DNA of 64,000 bases from Streptomyces marispadix. GTDB taxonomy: Bacteria > Actinomycetota > Actinomycetes > Streptomycetales > Streptomycetaceae. Positions 16,247-26,236 of this stretch are shown here, piece by piece. Numbering within the stretch: position 1 is the first letter of the stretch; each line of letters opens with the position of its first letter. The stretch is taken from positions 744,001 to 808,000 of the forward strand of contig NZ_JAKWJU010000002.1 in NCBI RefSeq assembly GCF_022524345.1. Reading direction: 5' to 3'. Both the position numbers and the translations under genes were made by a program. Under the pieces are notes generated by a model. It searched no databases and was not told the DNA's origin. It worked only from the letters and a program-made list of their open reading frames with translations.

Positions 16247-16891
16247 GTGGCACATGTGGAACCGCCGACGGCGACGCGGGAAGTCACTTCGGAGGCCGAG
16301 CTGCGGGAGCTGCTGGGCGATCCGGCCCCGCACGCAGCACGGAAGGTCCGGAGCACGCTGCACGCGCTGGACCGGGAGTGGCTTGCACACTCGCCGCTGT
16401 GTCTGATCGCCACATCGGGACGCGACGGTTCGTGCGACGTCTCACCGAAGGGCGACCCTCCGGGCTTCGTCAAGGTGCTCGACGAGCGCACGATCGCCGT
16501 CCCCGAACGGCCGGGCAACAGACGGGCCGACGGGTTCCGCAACATCCTTCAGAACCCTCGGGCCGGCCTCGTCCATCTGCTGCCCGGCCGCGGTGACACC
16601 CTCCGTATCAACGGCAGGGCACGGATCGTGCGCGAGGCGCCGTTCCTCGACGAGATGACGGTCAAGGGACACCGGCCCGTACTGGCGCTGGTGGTCCAGG
16701 TCGAGGAGGTCTTCTACCACTGCTCGAAGGCCTTCCTGCGCTCCGCCGCCTGGGACCCCGGCACTTGGGAGCCGGAGGCGCTGCCGGGCCGGGCGAGGAT
16801 GTCCAAGGCGCTGGAGCGCCAGGACGATCCGCTGGAGCTGCTGGAGGAGCACTACGGGCCTGCTTATGCACGGAGGCTCTACGGGAGCTAG
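16247..16891 (+). CDS. Pyridoxamine 5'-phosphate oxidase-like FMN protein
   Basis: A 214-residue flavin-binding split-barrel protein of the MSMEG_1061-type PPOX branch. Landmarks are CLIATSGRDGSCDVSPKGD (residues about 52-70), PERPGNRRADGFRNILQNPRAGLV and RINGRARIV, which form the FMN site and dimer face. The catalytic arginines of true PdxH are not evident, so this is probably an F420- or FMN-dependent reductase relative rather than a B6 enzyme. The start is GTG 16247, preceded by GAAGGTGAGG. It lies 75 nt after the LPMO stop on the same strand, but no functional link is obvious. A strong hairpin follows. Confidence 0.84.
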   Translation: MAHVEPPTATREVTSEAELRELLGDPAPHAARKVRSTLHALDREWLAHSPLCLIATSGRDGSCDVSPKGDPPGFVKVLDERTIAVPERPGNRRADGFRNILQNPRAGLVHLLPGRGDTLRINGRARIVREAPFLDEMTVKGHRPVLALVVQVEEVFYHCSKAFLRSAAWDPGTWEPEALPGRARMSKALERQDDPLELLEEHYGPAYARRLYGS

Positions 16892-16931
16892 CGCTTCACG
16901 GGAGCCGATGTGCCGACGTGACGGTGAACGC

Positions 16932-16974
16932 GGCAGTGCCGGGGTTCCGCTCTCCGCGGAGCCCCGGCACTGCC
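16932..16974. terminator. Long convergent terminator hairpin
   Basis: An 18-19-bp stem (from GGCAGTGCCGGGG on the left to CCCCGGCACTGCC on the right) has one G-T wobble and a 5-nt loop. It lies between the rightward PPOX gene and the leftward lipase gene. Confidence 0.75.
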
Positions 16975-17072
16975 GTATGTGCTCTGTTCCGTATGTGCAC
17001 TGTTCTGTTCGTGCGCAGCTCCGTCTGTGCGCAGCTCCGCGGGTGCGCGGCTGCGTACGCGCCGGCGGATGT

Positions 17073-18125
17073 CTACGAGGTGCAGGTGGTGGGCTCGGCG
17101 TTGGCGGGGTCGAGCGCGTTGGCGGTCTCGTGGAAGGCGAGCTTGTCGAAGAGGCCGACGGCCAGGTGCTCGGAGATGTCCGCCGGGCAGAGGTCCTGGA
17201 GCAGAACGTTGTTGACGTTCGGGCCCTGGAGGAACTGCGACTTGTAGGGCGTGACGACCTCGTCGAACTTGGTCGCGATGACCGTGTACTTCACGCCGGG
17301 CAGTGTGTCGCCGCCCTCGTTCAGGCGGTTGAGGAGTTCCGAGCCCTCCTTCTGCTGCATCAGCGACGGTGCGAGCCCGTCCACGGCGTCGCCGAGCCCG
17401 GGAATGAGGTCGACGAGCTTGGTGAGCCCGCTGAGCGTGGTGCCGTGGTTGCTCGGTGCGATGCCGACGAGCGCGTTCACCTTGTCCGCCCCGTCGAGGA
17501 ACTTCATGTAGTAGCGGGGCATCATGCCGCCCTGCGAGTGGCCGACGATGTCGACCTTCTCGGTGCCGGTGGCTCCCAGCACCTTGTCCACGAATTCGTC
17601 GAGCTGCTCGGCGGAGTCCTCGACGGGGCCGAGGCCGTGCAGCAGCGGAATGTTGTTGTACTGGCCGTAGTCGAGGGAGAAGACGCAGTAGCCGCGGTCC
17701 TTCAAGTACGGCGCCAGACCGAGCCAGTTGTCGACCGCGTTGCCTCCCGTGCCGTGCACGAGAACGACGGGGCGGGGGTGCTCCTTCGAGGGCTTGCAGT
17801 CGTAGTCGTTCCAGCCGCCTCCCTCGGACTTCGCCGACTTCTCCGACTCGGCCGCGGACGAGTCCGCCGCGGGCTTGTCGGCCAGCTTGGCCTGCGCGGC
17901 GGCCTGACCGGCCGCACGGTCGTCCGCTGACGAGGCGGACTCCGAAGGCGACTCGGCTGACTCGGCCGAACCAGCCGACTCGGCCGCCGACTTGGACGAG
18001 ACAGGCTCCGACGGTGCGGTCTCCGACGCCGAGGCGCCTGACGCCGTGAGCGGAAGGGCCGTGATGACGAACGCGGCCGCCGCGGCGACTGCCGGGGTGC
18101 GGGAGTGCTTCCAGGACAGTTTCAC
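17073..18125 (-). CDS. Secreted lipase/esterase (alpha/beta hydrolase)
   Basis: A 350-residue exported hydrolase. The signal peptide covers about 1-33 (KLSWKH, hydrophobic core, ASGASA). A Ser/Ala/Glu-rich linker of about 70 residues follows, and the catalytic domain begins near WNDYDCKPSKEHPRPVVLVHG. The oxyanion-hole motif LVHGTGGN and nucleophile elbow GHSQGGM are intact, and a late HETANALDP segment may carry the catalytic His. It fits the lipase class 2 family. Paired cysteines near both ends of the domain suggest a disulphide. GTG 18125 follows GAGGAG. The acyl preference cannot be told from sequence. Confidence 0.88.
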   Translation of the reverse strand: MKLSWKHSRTPAVAAAAAFVITALPLTASGASASETAPSEPVSSKSAAESAGSAESAESPSESASSADDRAAGQAAAQAKLADKPAADSSAAESEKSAKSEGGGWNDYDCKPSKEHPRPVVLVHGTGGNAVDNWLGLAPYLKDRGYCVFSLDYGQYNNIPLLHGLGPVEDSAEQLDEFVDKVLGATGTEKVDIVGHSQGGMMPRYYMKFLDGADKVNALVGIAPSNHGTTLSGLTKLVDLIPGLGDAVDGLAPSLMQQKEGSELLNRLNEGGDTLPGVKYTVIATKFDEVVTPYKSQFLQGPNVNNVLLQDLCPADISEHLAVGLFDKLAFHETANALDPANAEPTTCTS

Positions 18126-18265
18126 TGCCGTCTCCTCGTGGGGGTGAGGGGGCGTTTTCTCGTGATCGCCGCGTGGTCGCCTCGTGGGGGGTGGTGCGGA
18201 TGCGCTCCAAGTGGTGGCTGTGGGGGGTGGTGGCACTGTGGGGGGTACCGAGTGAGGCAGACCAC

Positions 18266-18285
18266 ATTGACGAAGTCACGTCAAT
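18266..18285. promoter_or_regulatory. Inverted repeat in divergent lipase/methyltransferase region
   Basis: ATTGACG (18266-18272) and CGTCAAT (18279-18285) form a perfect 7-bp dyad with a 6-nt spacer. Each arm also reads TTGACG outward, so this could be two back-to-back -35 boxes or an operator. I see no good -10 box at the right spacing on either side. Confidence 0.4.
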
Positions 18286-18330
18286 TAACGCAGCGGTAAC
18301 ATTGAAGGGCCATAACCGCGACTGTGAAGA

Positions 18331-18360
18331 TTCGGTGACCGCCCCGATCCCGTGTAGGCT
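18331..18360 (+). promoter_or_regulatory. Likely promoter of the rRNA methyltransferase gene
   Basis: TTCGGT (18331-18336), an 18-nt spacer and TAGGCT (18355-18360) precede the TTG start at 18403 by about 42 nt, with GGGAGG in the predicted leader. Confidence 0.4.
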
Positions 18361-18402
18361 GCCGCGGCGGTACGGAGTCAAGAGCGGGAGGACACGGCGG
18401 TT

Positions 18403-19221
18403 TTGAAGATCACTTCCCGCAACGCCCGCTTCCAGCAGTGGAGTTCGCTGCTGACCAACCGGAACAAGCGGCAGCGCGCAGGGGAGTTCCTCGTCCAGGG
18501 CGTCCGCCCCATCACCGTCGCCGTCGAACGCGGCTGGCCCGTACGTACGTTGATCCACTCCACCCGCCGCCCGCTGTCCCGCTGGGCCGAGAACCTGCTG
18601 CGCGACGTACGGGCTGAACGGGTCGCCATGGCGCCCGAACTCCTCGCCGAGCTGGGCGGGAAGGACGAGACCGCGCCCGAGGTCGTCGCCGTGCTCGAAA
18701 TGCCGGAGGACGACCTGTCCCGCATCGACGCCACGGGCGACGCCTTCCTCGGCGTCCTCTTCGACCGCCCCACCAGCCCGGGGAACATCGGCACCGTCAT
18801 CCGCTCCGCGGACGCCTTCGGCGCCGACGGCGTGATCGTGTCGGGGCACGCGGCCGACGTCTACGACCCCAAGTCGGTGCGGGCCAGCACCGGTTCGCTC
18901 TTCGCGCTGCCGGCGGTGCGGGTGCCCTCCCCGCGCGACGTCGCCGGCTGGCTGGAGCGGCACAGGGCAGCCGGGCGGCGTATCGCCGTCGTCGGTACGG
19001 ACGAGGCAGGCGACGCCGACCTGTTCGACGCCGATCTGACCGGGCCCGCACTGCTGCTCGTAGGCAACGAGACGTCCGGTCTGAGCGCCGCCTGGCGCGA
19101 ACTGTGCGACCGCACGGTACGCATCCCCATGGCCGGGTCCGCGAGTTCGCTCAACGCGGCAGGCGCCGCGACCGCCGTGCTCTACGAGGTCTTCCGGCAG
19201 CGCATCGCCTCCCCCGGCTAG
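18403..19221 (+). CDS. SpoU/TrmH-family RNA 2'-O-methyltransferase
   Basis: A 272-residue SPOUT methyltransferase that would add a methyl group from S-adenosylmethionine to a ribose 2'-OH in rRNA or tRNA. The N-terminal substrate-binding domain (about 1-100) starts NARFQQWSSLL. The knotted catalytic domain shows all three motifs: RPTSPGNIGTVIRSADAFG near 126 (motif 1), LLLVGNETSGLS near 222 (motif 2) and IPMAGSASSLNAAGAATAVLYE near 245 (motif 3). The start is TTG 18403, with GGGAGG about 10 nt upstream; no better start exists. It is transcribed alone and converges on the Y-family polymerase gene. Exact target nucleotide unknown. Confidence 0.88.
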   Translation: MKITSRNARFQQWSSLLTNRNKRQRAGEFLVQGVRPITVAVERGWPVRTLIHSTRRPLSRWAENLLRDVRAERVAMAPELLAELGGKDETAPEVVAVLEMPEDDLSRIDATGDAFLGVLFDRPTSPGNIGTVIRSADAFGADGVIVSGHAADVYDPKSVRASTGSLFALPAVRVPSPRDVAGWLERHRAAGRRIAVVGTDEAGDADLFDADLTGPALLLVGNETSGLSAAWRELCDRTVRIPMAGSASSLNAAGAATAVLYEVFRQRIASPG

Positions 19222-19383
19222 CGCTGGGCGGTACCCCCAGCACGCGCCGTGTCCTGACCGGCCGCCGGGCCGGGTCGTACCGAGGCACAGGGGTGCGGGG
19301 GCACGGGCACGGGTGGTCCGGTGCGGAACCCGGGTCCGCGCCTTGGGGGGCCGACCGCCGCCGGCCGGACGGTGGTCGAGGAT

Positions 19384-20436
19384 CTACGCCGCGTCGTGGA
19401 ACAGCCCCGCGGGATGCGCCGCCGACGGGCCGAACCGCAGCCGCGCACGGTCCGCCGCCGCCTCCGCGCGCCTCGCCTTCTCCTCGCGGGAGTCCAACGA
19501 GAGCTGCCGGGCGGCCAGTTCGGCGGGCATCAGCTCCTCCGCACGCAGCCCGACCGCCCGTACACGTGCCCGCTGCAACCCGAGCCCGTCGTGCAGGGCG
19601 TAGGCGGCGGCGGTCAACACCGGTGTGTGCGCGGAGGGTTCGCCGAGCCTGCGGGTGCGCGTGGTGGCGGAGCGGTCGGCGTAGCGGACGGTGAGGGTCA
19701 GCGCGCGGGCCACCTGGCCGCCGGTGCGCATACGGAAACCCAGTTCGTCGGCGAGGGTGAGCAGCGCACGGCGCCGCGCGTCCGGATCGAGCTCGTCCCG
19801 GCCGAAGCGGAACCCGGCGCTCTCCGAAGCCGCGGGCTCGTCCGGAACCACGGTGGCCGGATCGACGCCTCGCGCACGCTCATGGAGAAGGCGCCCGCTC
19901 TTCGCGCCGAGGATGCGCTGCAAGGTGACGGGCGCGGCCTGCGCTACACGGCCGACGGTGTCCAGCCCGTAAGAGCACAGGGTGCGGGCCGTCGCCGGGC
20001 CCACGCCGTGCAGCGCCGCCACTGGCTTGTCCGCGAGGAACCCGGCGGTCTCCTCTGGGCGTACGGCACGGACCGATCCCGGCGGCCCGGAGTGCGCGGC
20101 CATCCGCGCGAGCAGCGGGTTGACGGCGACCCCGACGGTGCAGTCGGTGCCGTACAGGGCCAGCGCGCGGAGCCGTACGAGCCGGGCCAGACCTGGTGCG
20201 TCGCGGTCGAAGTAGCGCAGCGCACCCCGTACATCGGCGAGCGCGGCGTCGGGCGGCAGCGCCTGCACCACGGGGGTGAAGTCCGCGAGGAGGCCGAGCA
20301 GCGCGGAGAACCCCTCTTCCGTCTGCTCCCCGAAGTGCACGTACAGCACGTGGAGTTCGCCGGTCCCAGCCCCGGTCCCAGATCCGGTCTCCGTACCGGC
20401 CCCGCTCCCCGTACCGGTCCCGGTCCCGGGGGTCAT
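19384..20436 (-). CDS. imuB: ImuB-like Y-family polymerase homologue
   Basis: A 350-residue Y-family protein encoded directly after dnaE2, with start and stop overlapping as ATGA. The order and coupling match the ImuB role, bridging DnaE2 to the sliding clamp for error-prone lesion bypass. The catalytic acids look lost: the DinB VDMD motif reads YVHFGEQ, and the SxDE motif reads PPDAA, keeping one Asp but not the Glu. The helix-hairpin-helix (ALHGVGPATARTL) and little-finger region remain. QLSLD near residue 315 may be a clamp-binding peptide. Residues 1-26 are a Gly/Thr repeat. No imuA gene is present. The LexA box upstream of dnaE2 should control both genes. Confidence 0.8.
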   Translation of the reverse strand: MTPGTGTGTGSGAGTETGSGTGAGTGELHVLYVHFGEQTEEGFSALLGLLADFTPVVQALPPDAALADVRGALRYFDRDAPGLARLVRLRALALYGTDCTVGVAVNPLLARMAAHSGPPGSVRAVRPEETAGFLADKPVAALHGVGPATARTLCSYGLDTVGRVAQAAPVTLQRILGAKSGRLLHERARGVDPATVVPDEPAASESAGFRFGRDELDPDARRRALLTLADELGFRMRTGGQVARALTLTVRYADRSATTRTRRLGEPSAHTPVLTAAAYALHDGLGLQRARVRAVGLRAEELMPAELAARQLSLDSREEKARRAEAAADRARLRFGPSAAHPAGLFHDAA

Positions 20437-23400
20437 CCCGCGCTCCCCGGACTGGAGTGCCACAGCTTGCGCAGCGCCTTCGGGGAGTCGGCGGCGTCAC
20501 CGGGGGGACGCAGGTCCGCCCACGGGTGCATCTCGTACCCCTTCGCCACCTCCACGGTGCGGCCCCCGGCGCCGTCCTTCTGCTCCTTCCGCTTCCTCCG
20601 CTTCCCCTGTTCCTTCCCCTCGTCCCCTTCTCCCTCGCCCCGCTTGTCCCCGTCGTCCCCGTCGTCTCCCTCGCCCTTGCTGCCCTCCTGCTCCCCCTCA
20701 GGCACGGGCGCGGGCTCCGCCAGCCTGGCCGCGACCGCGTCCAGGCCGCCGGTGCGGCGCAGTTCGGCCAGTTCGGCCAGATCCCACGCGGCCGACCCGA
20801 CCACGCTGAGGCTGCGCGGGCCCCGCCGCTGCACCACTCCCCGTACCAGCAGCAGCCAGGAGTGGAAGACGGTGTGCGCGCACGCGGCATGGCTGTCGTC
20901 GAAGAAGGCGAGGTCGACCAGTCCGGTGCCGTCGTCGAGGGTGCTGAAGATGACGCGCCGCCCCGAACGGATCGGCGGCGTCTGGGTCGCGGCCTTGGCA
21001 CCGGCGACCAGCACCGTCTCGCCGTGCCGTGCGTCGCGCAGCGCGCGTGCGGAGTGCGCGCCCAACTCCCGCAGGAACGCGGTGTGTTCGTCCATGAGAT
21101 GACGGGAGGCGTCCATGCCGAGGACCCTCAGCTCCGCGCCCAGCCGCTCGCCGTCGTCGAGGTCGGGAAGCCCGGCCGGTTCCGGTACGGCGGCGCCCGG
21201 AGCCAGATGGTCCAGCGCGAGCTGCCCCTCACGGGCACCGGAACCGCGCTGTCTGCGGTGGAGTTCGGCGATCTGGAGCAGCAGGTCTCGCCGGTTCCCG
21301 TCGGGCGCGAAGGCGTCCAGCGCCCCCACCTGTGCGAGCTTCTCGGCCACGGGACGCGGCGGCCGTGCCCTTCGCCAGAGATCGGCCAGCGAGTCGTAGG
21401 GCCGTCCGGCGGCGATGCGTTCCGCGTCCGCCTCGCTGATGCCCTGCACCTCGGAGAGGGCGAGACGCAGTCCCCAGCGGGACCGCCCCCGCTGCTCCGG
21501 CCCACCGGCGTCCGGCGCGGCCGCGTGCCCGGCATCCCCAACACCCCTGCAATCAGACACCAGTTCGATCCGATAGGACGCCGACGACCGGTTCACATCC
21601 AGCGGCAGCACCGGCACCCCCTGCCTGCGCGCGTCCGCCAGCAGCAGCCGCTTCGGGTACATCCCCGGATCGTGCTCCAGCACCCCCGCGAAGAAGGCCG
21701 CCGGGTGGTGCGCCTTCAGCCACGCCGACTGATACGTCGGTACGGCGAAGGCGACGGCGTGCGCCTTGCAGAAGCCGTACGAGCCGAACGCCTCCACGAT
21801 CTCCCAGGTGCGTCCGACGACTTCGGGCTCGTAGCCGCGCCGGGACGCCTCCTGCGCGAACCAGGCCCGCACCCTCCCCTGACGCTCGCCGTCCGAGAGC
21901 GCACGCCGCGCCTCGTCGGCCATCGCACGGTCGCATCCGGTCATCACCGACAGGATCTCGATGATCTGCTCGTGGAAGACCACGACGCCGAACGTCTCCC
22001 GCAGCGCGGGCTCCAGATCCGGGTGCGGATATCCGGCGGGCTTCCGCCCGTGCCGCGCCTCGATGAACGGCCGCACCATGTCGGCGACTACCGGACCCGG
22101 CCGGAACAGCGAGATGTCGACGACGAGATGGTGGAAGCTCTCCGGTTGCAGCCGCCCCACCAGATCGCGCTGTCCCGGCGATTCGATCTGGAAGCAGCCG
22201 AGCGTCTCGGCGGAACGGATCAGCGCATACGTCTTCGGATCGCCCTCCGGCACCTCGTCGAGCACGACGCGGCCGGCGCCCGCCCGTTCGATCTCGGTGA
22301 CCGCGTGCGCCATCGCCGACTGCATGCGCACCCCCAGCACATCCAGCTTCAGCAGCCCCATCTCCTCCACGTCGTCCTTGTCGAACTGCGACATCCCGAT
22401 GGGCGCGCTCCCCGACCCCGGAGGGCTGAGGGGCACCTCGCCACTGGTGGGCACCACGGGCGTACGGGCGCGCAGCGAGGAGTCCGAGAGCAGAACCCCG
22501 CACGGGTGCATGGCGATTCCGCGTGGCAGCGCGTCCAGCGACTCGACCAGATCCCAGAAGCGGGGCCCGTACTGCTCGGCGTCCACGCCGCGCAGCTCGG
22601 GGAGTTCGTCGAGTGCGGCACGCGCGTCTCGTGCCCGTATGTGCGGGAACGACTTGGCGAGCCGGTCGGTCTCGGCGGGGTCCATGCTCAGCGCCGCGCC
22701 CACGTCGCGGATCGCGTGCCGCACCCGGTAGGTCTCCGGCATGGCGACGGCGGCGACGCGCTCCTCGCCGAAGCGGTCGAAGATCGCACGGTAGACCTCC
22801 AGCCGCCGTGCCGACTCCACGTCGATGTCGATGTCCGGCAGCGCTCCGCGGCGCGGCGAGAGGAACCGCTCCATCAGCAGGCCGTGTTCGAGGGGGTCGG
22901 CGTGTGCGATGCCCAGCAGATGGTTGACCAGGGAACCGGCGCCCGAGCCGCGCGCCGCGACCCGCACCCCCATCGCCCGTGCGTCCTCGACCACCTTCGC
23001 GACGGTGAGGAAGTACGAGGAGAAACCGAGCCCTTCGATGATCCGCAGCTCGTGTTCGAGCCGGTCCCAGCGCTTCCGATGGCCCTCGTAGCGGCGGGCG
23101 ACCATGCCGGCCGCGCACCGCGAACGCAGCACGCGCTCGGCGCTTCTGCCGCCGCCGGCGCCGACCAGCCACGGCTCCGGGAAGTGCACCCGCCCGATGC
23201 CGATGTCGTCCTGCGGGTCGACGCGGCAGCCCTCGGCGGTCTCCAGCGTCAGCGCCAGCAGCCGCTTCGCGGTGTCGCCGCGGAAACCCGCGGCCTGTGC
23301 GATGCGTTCCGCGGCAGCCGCCATGGGCTCCGGGCCCTTGAGCCACCGCTCGCCGCCGTCCAGCCCCTTCCGCGGGTCCACGGGAACCAGGCGGCGTGCC

Positions 23401-24173
23401 GCGTCCAGTACGTCGGCGACCGGGCCCTGGCTGGGGTCGGCGTAACGCACCCCGTTGGCGAGTACGGGCTTGACCCCCTGCTGCGCCGCGAGCCCCAGCA
23501 TCCGCGCGGACTCCCGCAGCGGAACGTGCCCGGCGACCTCCAGGCGCAGCGCGTCCGTGCCGAAGACCTCCCGCCAGCCGTCCAGCCTGCGTGCAGCACG
23601 GTCGGGGCGTCCGGCGGCCAGTGCACGGCCGACGTCGGACTCGGGGCCCAGCAGCACGGTCAGGGCGTCGGCTCCGGAGCCTGTGTGCGAGCGTGCGGCA
23701 CCTCCGCCCGCGCCTCTGCCCGCGCCTGCCGCCGCGCCGGCGCCCGTCCCGCCGGCGATCTCCGCCAGGTCCTCCCACTCCAGCCGGGGGCGCTCGCCGC
23801 CGCCGGAGTGCGCCGCGGTGACCAGCCGGCACAGCAGCTCCCATCCGGCGGCTCCCCTGCCGGCGAGGAAGACCACGCGCTGCGCCGGTTCGTCGATGAA
23901 GGCACCGCCCCTGACGGGCGTACGGCGGCGGCGTACCGCGGTCCTCTTCTCCGGCCGCTCCGCCACGGCCAGATCCACCCCGTACACCGGACGTACGCCC
24001 GCGCCCGCGCTCGCACGCGCGAAGCGGACCGCTCCGGCGAGGGTGTCGCGGTCGGTGAGCGCCACCGCGTCCATGCCGCGTTCGGCGGCCCGTTCGGCGA
24101 TCGTCTCGGGGTGTGAGGCCCCGTATCTCATGGAGAACCCGGAGGCGACATGCAGGTGCACGAATCCCGGCAT
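20433..24173 (-). CDS. dnaE2: Error-prone DNA polymerase III alpha subunit DnaE2
   Basis: A 1246-residue C-family polymerase of the DnaE2 class, used for damage-induced mutagenic synthesis. The PHP domain opens HLHVASGFS with several metal residues altered, as expected for DnaE2. The palm carries the acidic motif PDIDIDVES near residue 450, and YGFCKAHAVAFAVPTYQSAWLK is a family landmark. The OB domain near 1040-1130 includes the motif VIFSTLDDGTG. A roughly 60-residue Glu/Lys/Gly insert follows before the C-terminus. ATG 24173 is chosen because GGGAGG lies 8 nt upstream. A perfect LexA box is at 24242-24257. It is coupled to the imuB-like gene downstream. Confidence 0.95.
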   Translation of the reverse strand: MPGFVHLHVASGFSMRYGASHPETIAERAAERGMDAVALTDRDTLAGAVRFARASAGAGVRPVYGVDLAVAERPEKRTAVRRRRTPVRGGAFIDEPAQRVVFLAGRGAAGWELLCRLVTAAHSGGGERPRLEWEDLAEIAGGTGAGAAAGAGRGAGGGAARSHTGSGADALTVLLGPESDVGRALAAGRPDRAARRLDGWREVFGTDALRLEVAGHVPLRESARMLGLAAQQGVKPVLANGVRYADPSQGPVADVLDAARRLVPVDPRKGLDGGERWLKGPEPMAAAAERIAQAAGFRGDTAKRLLALTLETAEGCRVDPQDDIGIGRVHFPEPWLVGAGGGRSAERVLRSRCAAGMVARRYEGHRKRWDRLEHELRIIEGLGFSSYFLTVAKVVEDARAMGVRVAARGSGAGSLVNHLLGIAHADPLEHGLLMERFLSPRRGALPDIDIDVESARRLEVYRAIFDRFGEERVAAVAMPETYRVRHAIRDVGAALSMDPAETDRLAKSFPHIRARDARAALDELPELRGVDAEQYGPRFWDLVESLDALPRGIAMHPCGVLLSDSSLRARTPVVPTSGEVPLSPPGSGSAPIGMSQFDKDDVEEMGLLKLDVLGVRMQSAMAHAVTEIERAGAGRVVLDEVPEGDPKTYALIRSAETLGCFQIESPGQRDLVGRLQPESFHHLVVDISLFRPGPVVADMVRPFIEARHGRKPAGYPHPDLEPALRETFGVVVFHEQIIEILSVMTGCDRAMADEARRALSDGERQGRVRAWFAQEASRRGYEPEVVGRTWEIVEAFGSYGFCKAHAVAFAVPTYQSAWLKAHHPAAFFAGVLEHDPGMYPKRLLLADARRQGVPVLPLDVNRSSASYRIELVSDCRGVGDAGHAAAPDAGGPEQRGRSRWGLRLALSEVQGISEADAERIAAGRPYDSLADLWRRARPPRPVAEKLAQVGALDAFAPDGNRRDLLLQIAELHRRQRGSGAREGQLALDHLAPGAAVPEPAGLPDLDDGERLGAELRVLGMDASRHLMDEHTAFLRELGAHSARALRDARHGETVLVAGAKAATQTPPIRSGRRVIFSTLDDGTGLVDLAFFDDSHAACAHTVFHSWLLLVRGVVQRRGPRSLSVVGSAAWDLAELAELRRTGGLDAVAARLAEPAPVPEGEQEGSKGEGDDGDDGDKRGEGEGDEGKEQGKRRKRKEQKDGAGGRTVEVAKGYEMHPWADLRPPGDAADSPKALRKLWHSSPGSAG

Positions 24174-24226
24174 CGCACGCACCTCCCGCCGCATCCGCAC
24201 CTTGGCCCGTCCTCAGGCACACACCC

Positions 24227-24257
24227 ACCATAGACCAGCTCTCGAACTCGCGTTCGA
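24227..24257 (-). promoter_or_regulatory. SOS promoter of dnaE2 with perfect LexA box
   Basis: TCGAACTCGCGTTCGA at 24242-24257 matches the actinobacterial LexA consensus TCGAAC-N4-GTTCGA exactly, and flanking C and G extend the dyad. On the minus strand TATGGT (24232-24227) is a good -10 box; the LexA box covers the -35 position. The leader to ATG 24173 is about 47 nt. Confidence 0.85.
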
Positions 24258-24466
24258 GTAGTGCGTGTGATGTCTCTCCGCAGCTCATCGGCGGTACGCG
24301 GCCGGAGGAGGCCGCCGCCGGGCGGCAGGTTCGAACGGCCGCCCCACGACGGCCGGTTGCGGGTTTTCCAGCCCGGCCGGGAGCCCAGAAACCCGGCCCC
24401 GGAGACCCGGGAAGTCAGGACCCCAGGGCTCAGAGCACCGGGACTCAGGGCGTCACGAAATCAGGG

Positions 24467-24516
24467 CCCCGGCGGACCCAGGACCCCGGCGGACCCAGGA
24501 CCCCGGCGGACTCAGG
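24467..24516. repeat. 17-bp tandem repeat, three copies
   Basis: Units CCCCGGCGGACCCAGGA at 24467-24483 and 24484-24500 are identical; a third at 24501-24516 differs by one base and runs into the last codons of the DUF1059 gene. Weaker copies lie upstream from about 24400. Confidence 0.8.
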
Positions 24517-24703
24517 CGTGCTGCGGTACGTCGTCCTTGAGCATGGAGCGGATCTGCTCACGCAGTTCGCGGGTGTCGGCGTGCCCGTGCACGGAAGCGG
24601 CGTGCTCACCGGCGGCACGTACCACTTCCTCCTCCTCGCCCGAGATCCTCAGGGTGCAGTTCATCTCGCTGGGATAGTCCCGGCAGTCGGCCACCTTACG
24701 CAT
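24512..24703 (-). CDS. DUF1059 small protein
   Basis: A 63-residue protein of the DUF1059 family. Its landmarks are MRKVADCRDYPSE at the start, CTLRISGEEEEVV in the middle and a helical C-terminus (ELREQIRSML). The two cysteines and acidic residues suggest a small metal-binding fold, which is why such proteins are often called small metal-binding proteins. ATG 24703 follows GGAGGAGG at 8-nt spacing, a strong site, so it is probably well translated. Its last five codons overlap the third copy of a 17-bp tandem repeat, and this may have remodelled the C-terminus. Role unknown. Confidence 0.85.
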   Translation of the reverse strand: MRKVADCRDYPSEMNCTLRISGEEEEVVRAAGEHAASVHGHADTRELREQIRSMLKDDVPQHA

Positions 24704-24853
24704 CACGTACACCTCCTCCGTTCCCAGTGTCGGCCCACGTCATCGCGCCGCCAAACGGTCACCGGGCAGGCCCGCGGCCCCCGTCGCCGGGCTCCCGCCT
24801 CCCCGCCCGTACGGCCCCCGTGTGACCGATGTCAAAGAAGTGGCCGATCGTAG

Positions 24854-26011
<1,158 letters not shown>

Positions 26012-26097
26012 GTGCCATGACCGGGTGACTGCCCATAGCAGCGACGGAAACGGCAGAAACGCGGAAAGGGCAGAAACGGCAGAAACAACGAAACGAC

Positions 26098-26126
26098 GGA
26101 ACCCCCGGGCAGCGCCCGGGGGTTCC
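26098..26126 (+). terminator. asd terminator, perfect 13-bp stem
   Basis: GGAACCCCCGGGC (26098-26110) pairs with GCCCGGGGGTTCC (26114-26126) around a 3-nt loop, about 90 nt past the asd stop. It faces the convergent protease gene, so it may serve both. Confidence 0.8.
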
Positions 26127-26236
26127 GCATGAGTGACAGTGCCCGTCGCCGGGCGGGAGGCACCCGGTGCGAACTCGACGCAGTTCAGCGCGAGTTCACA
26201 CCGGAGGCCTCGGATGCGCCGAAGGCGCCGGATGCG

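Noticed and set aside
20457..24116. A 1219-codon open frame on the + strand opposite dnaE2
   Set aside because: It is the antisense shadow of dnaE2. Its translation is Arg/His/Gln/Gly-rich with no family likeness, and very high GC removes most stop codons.
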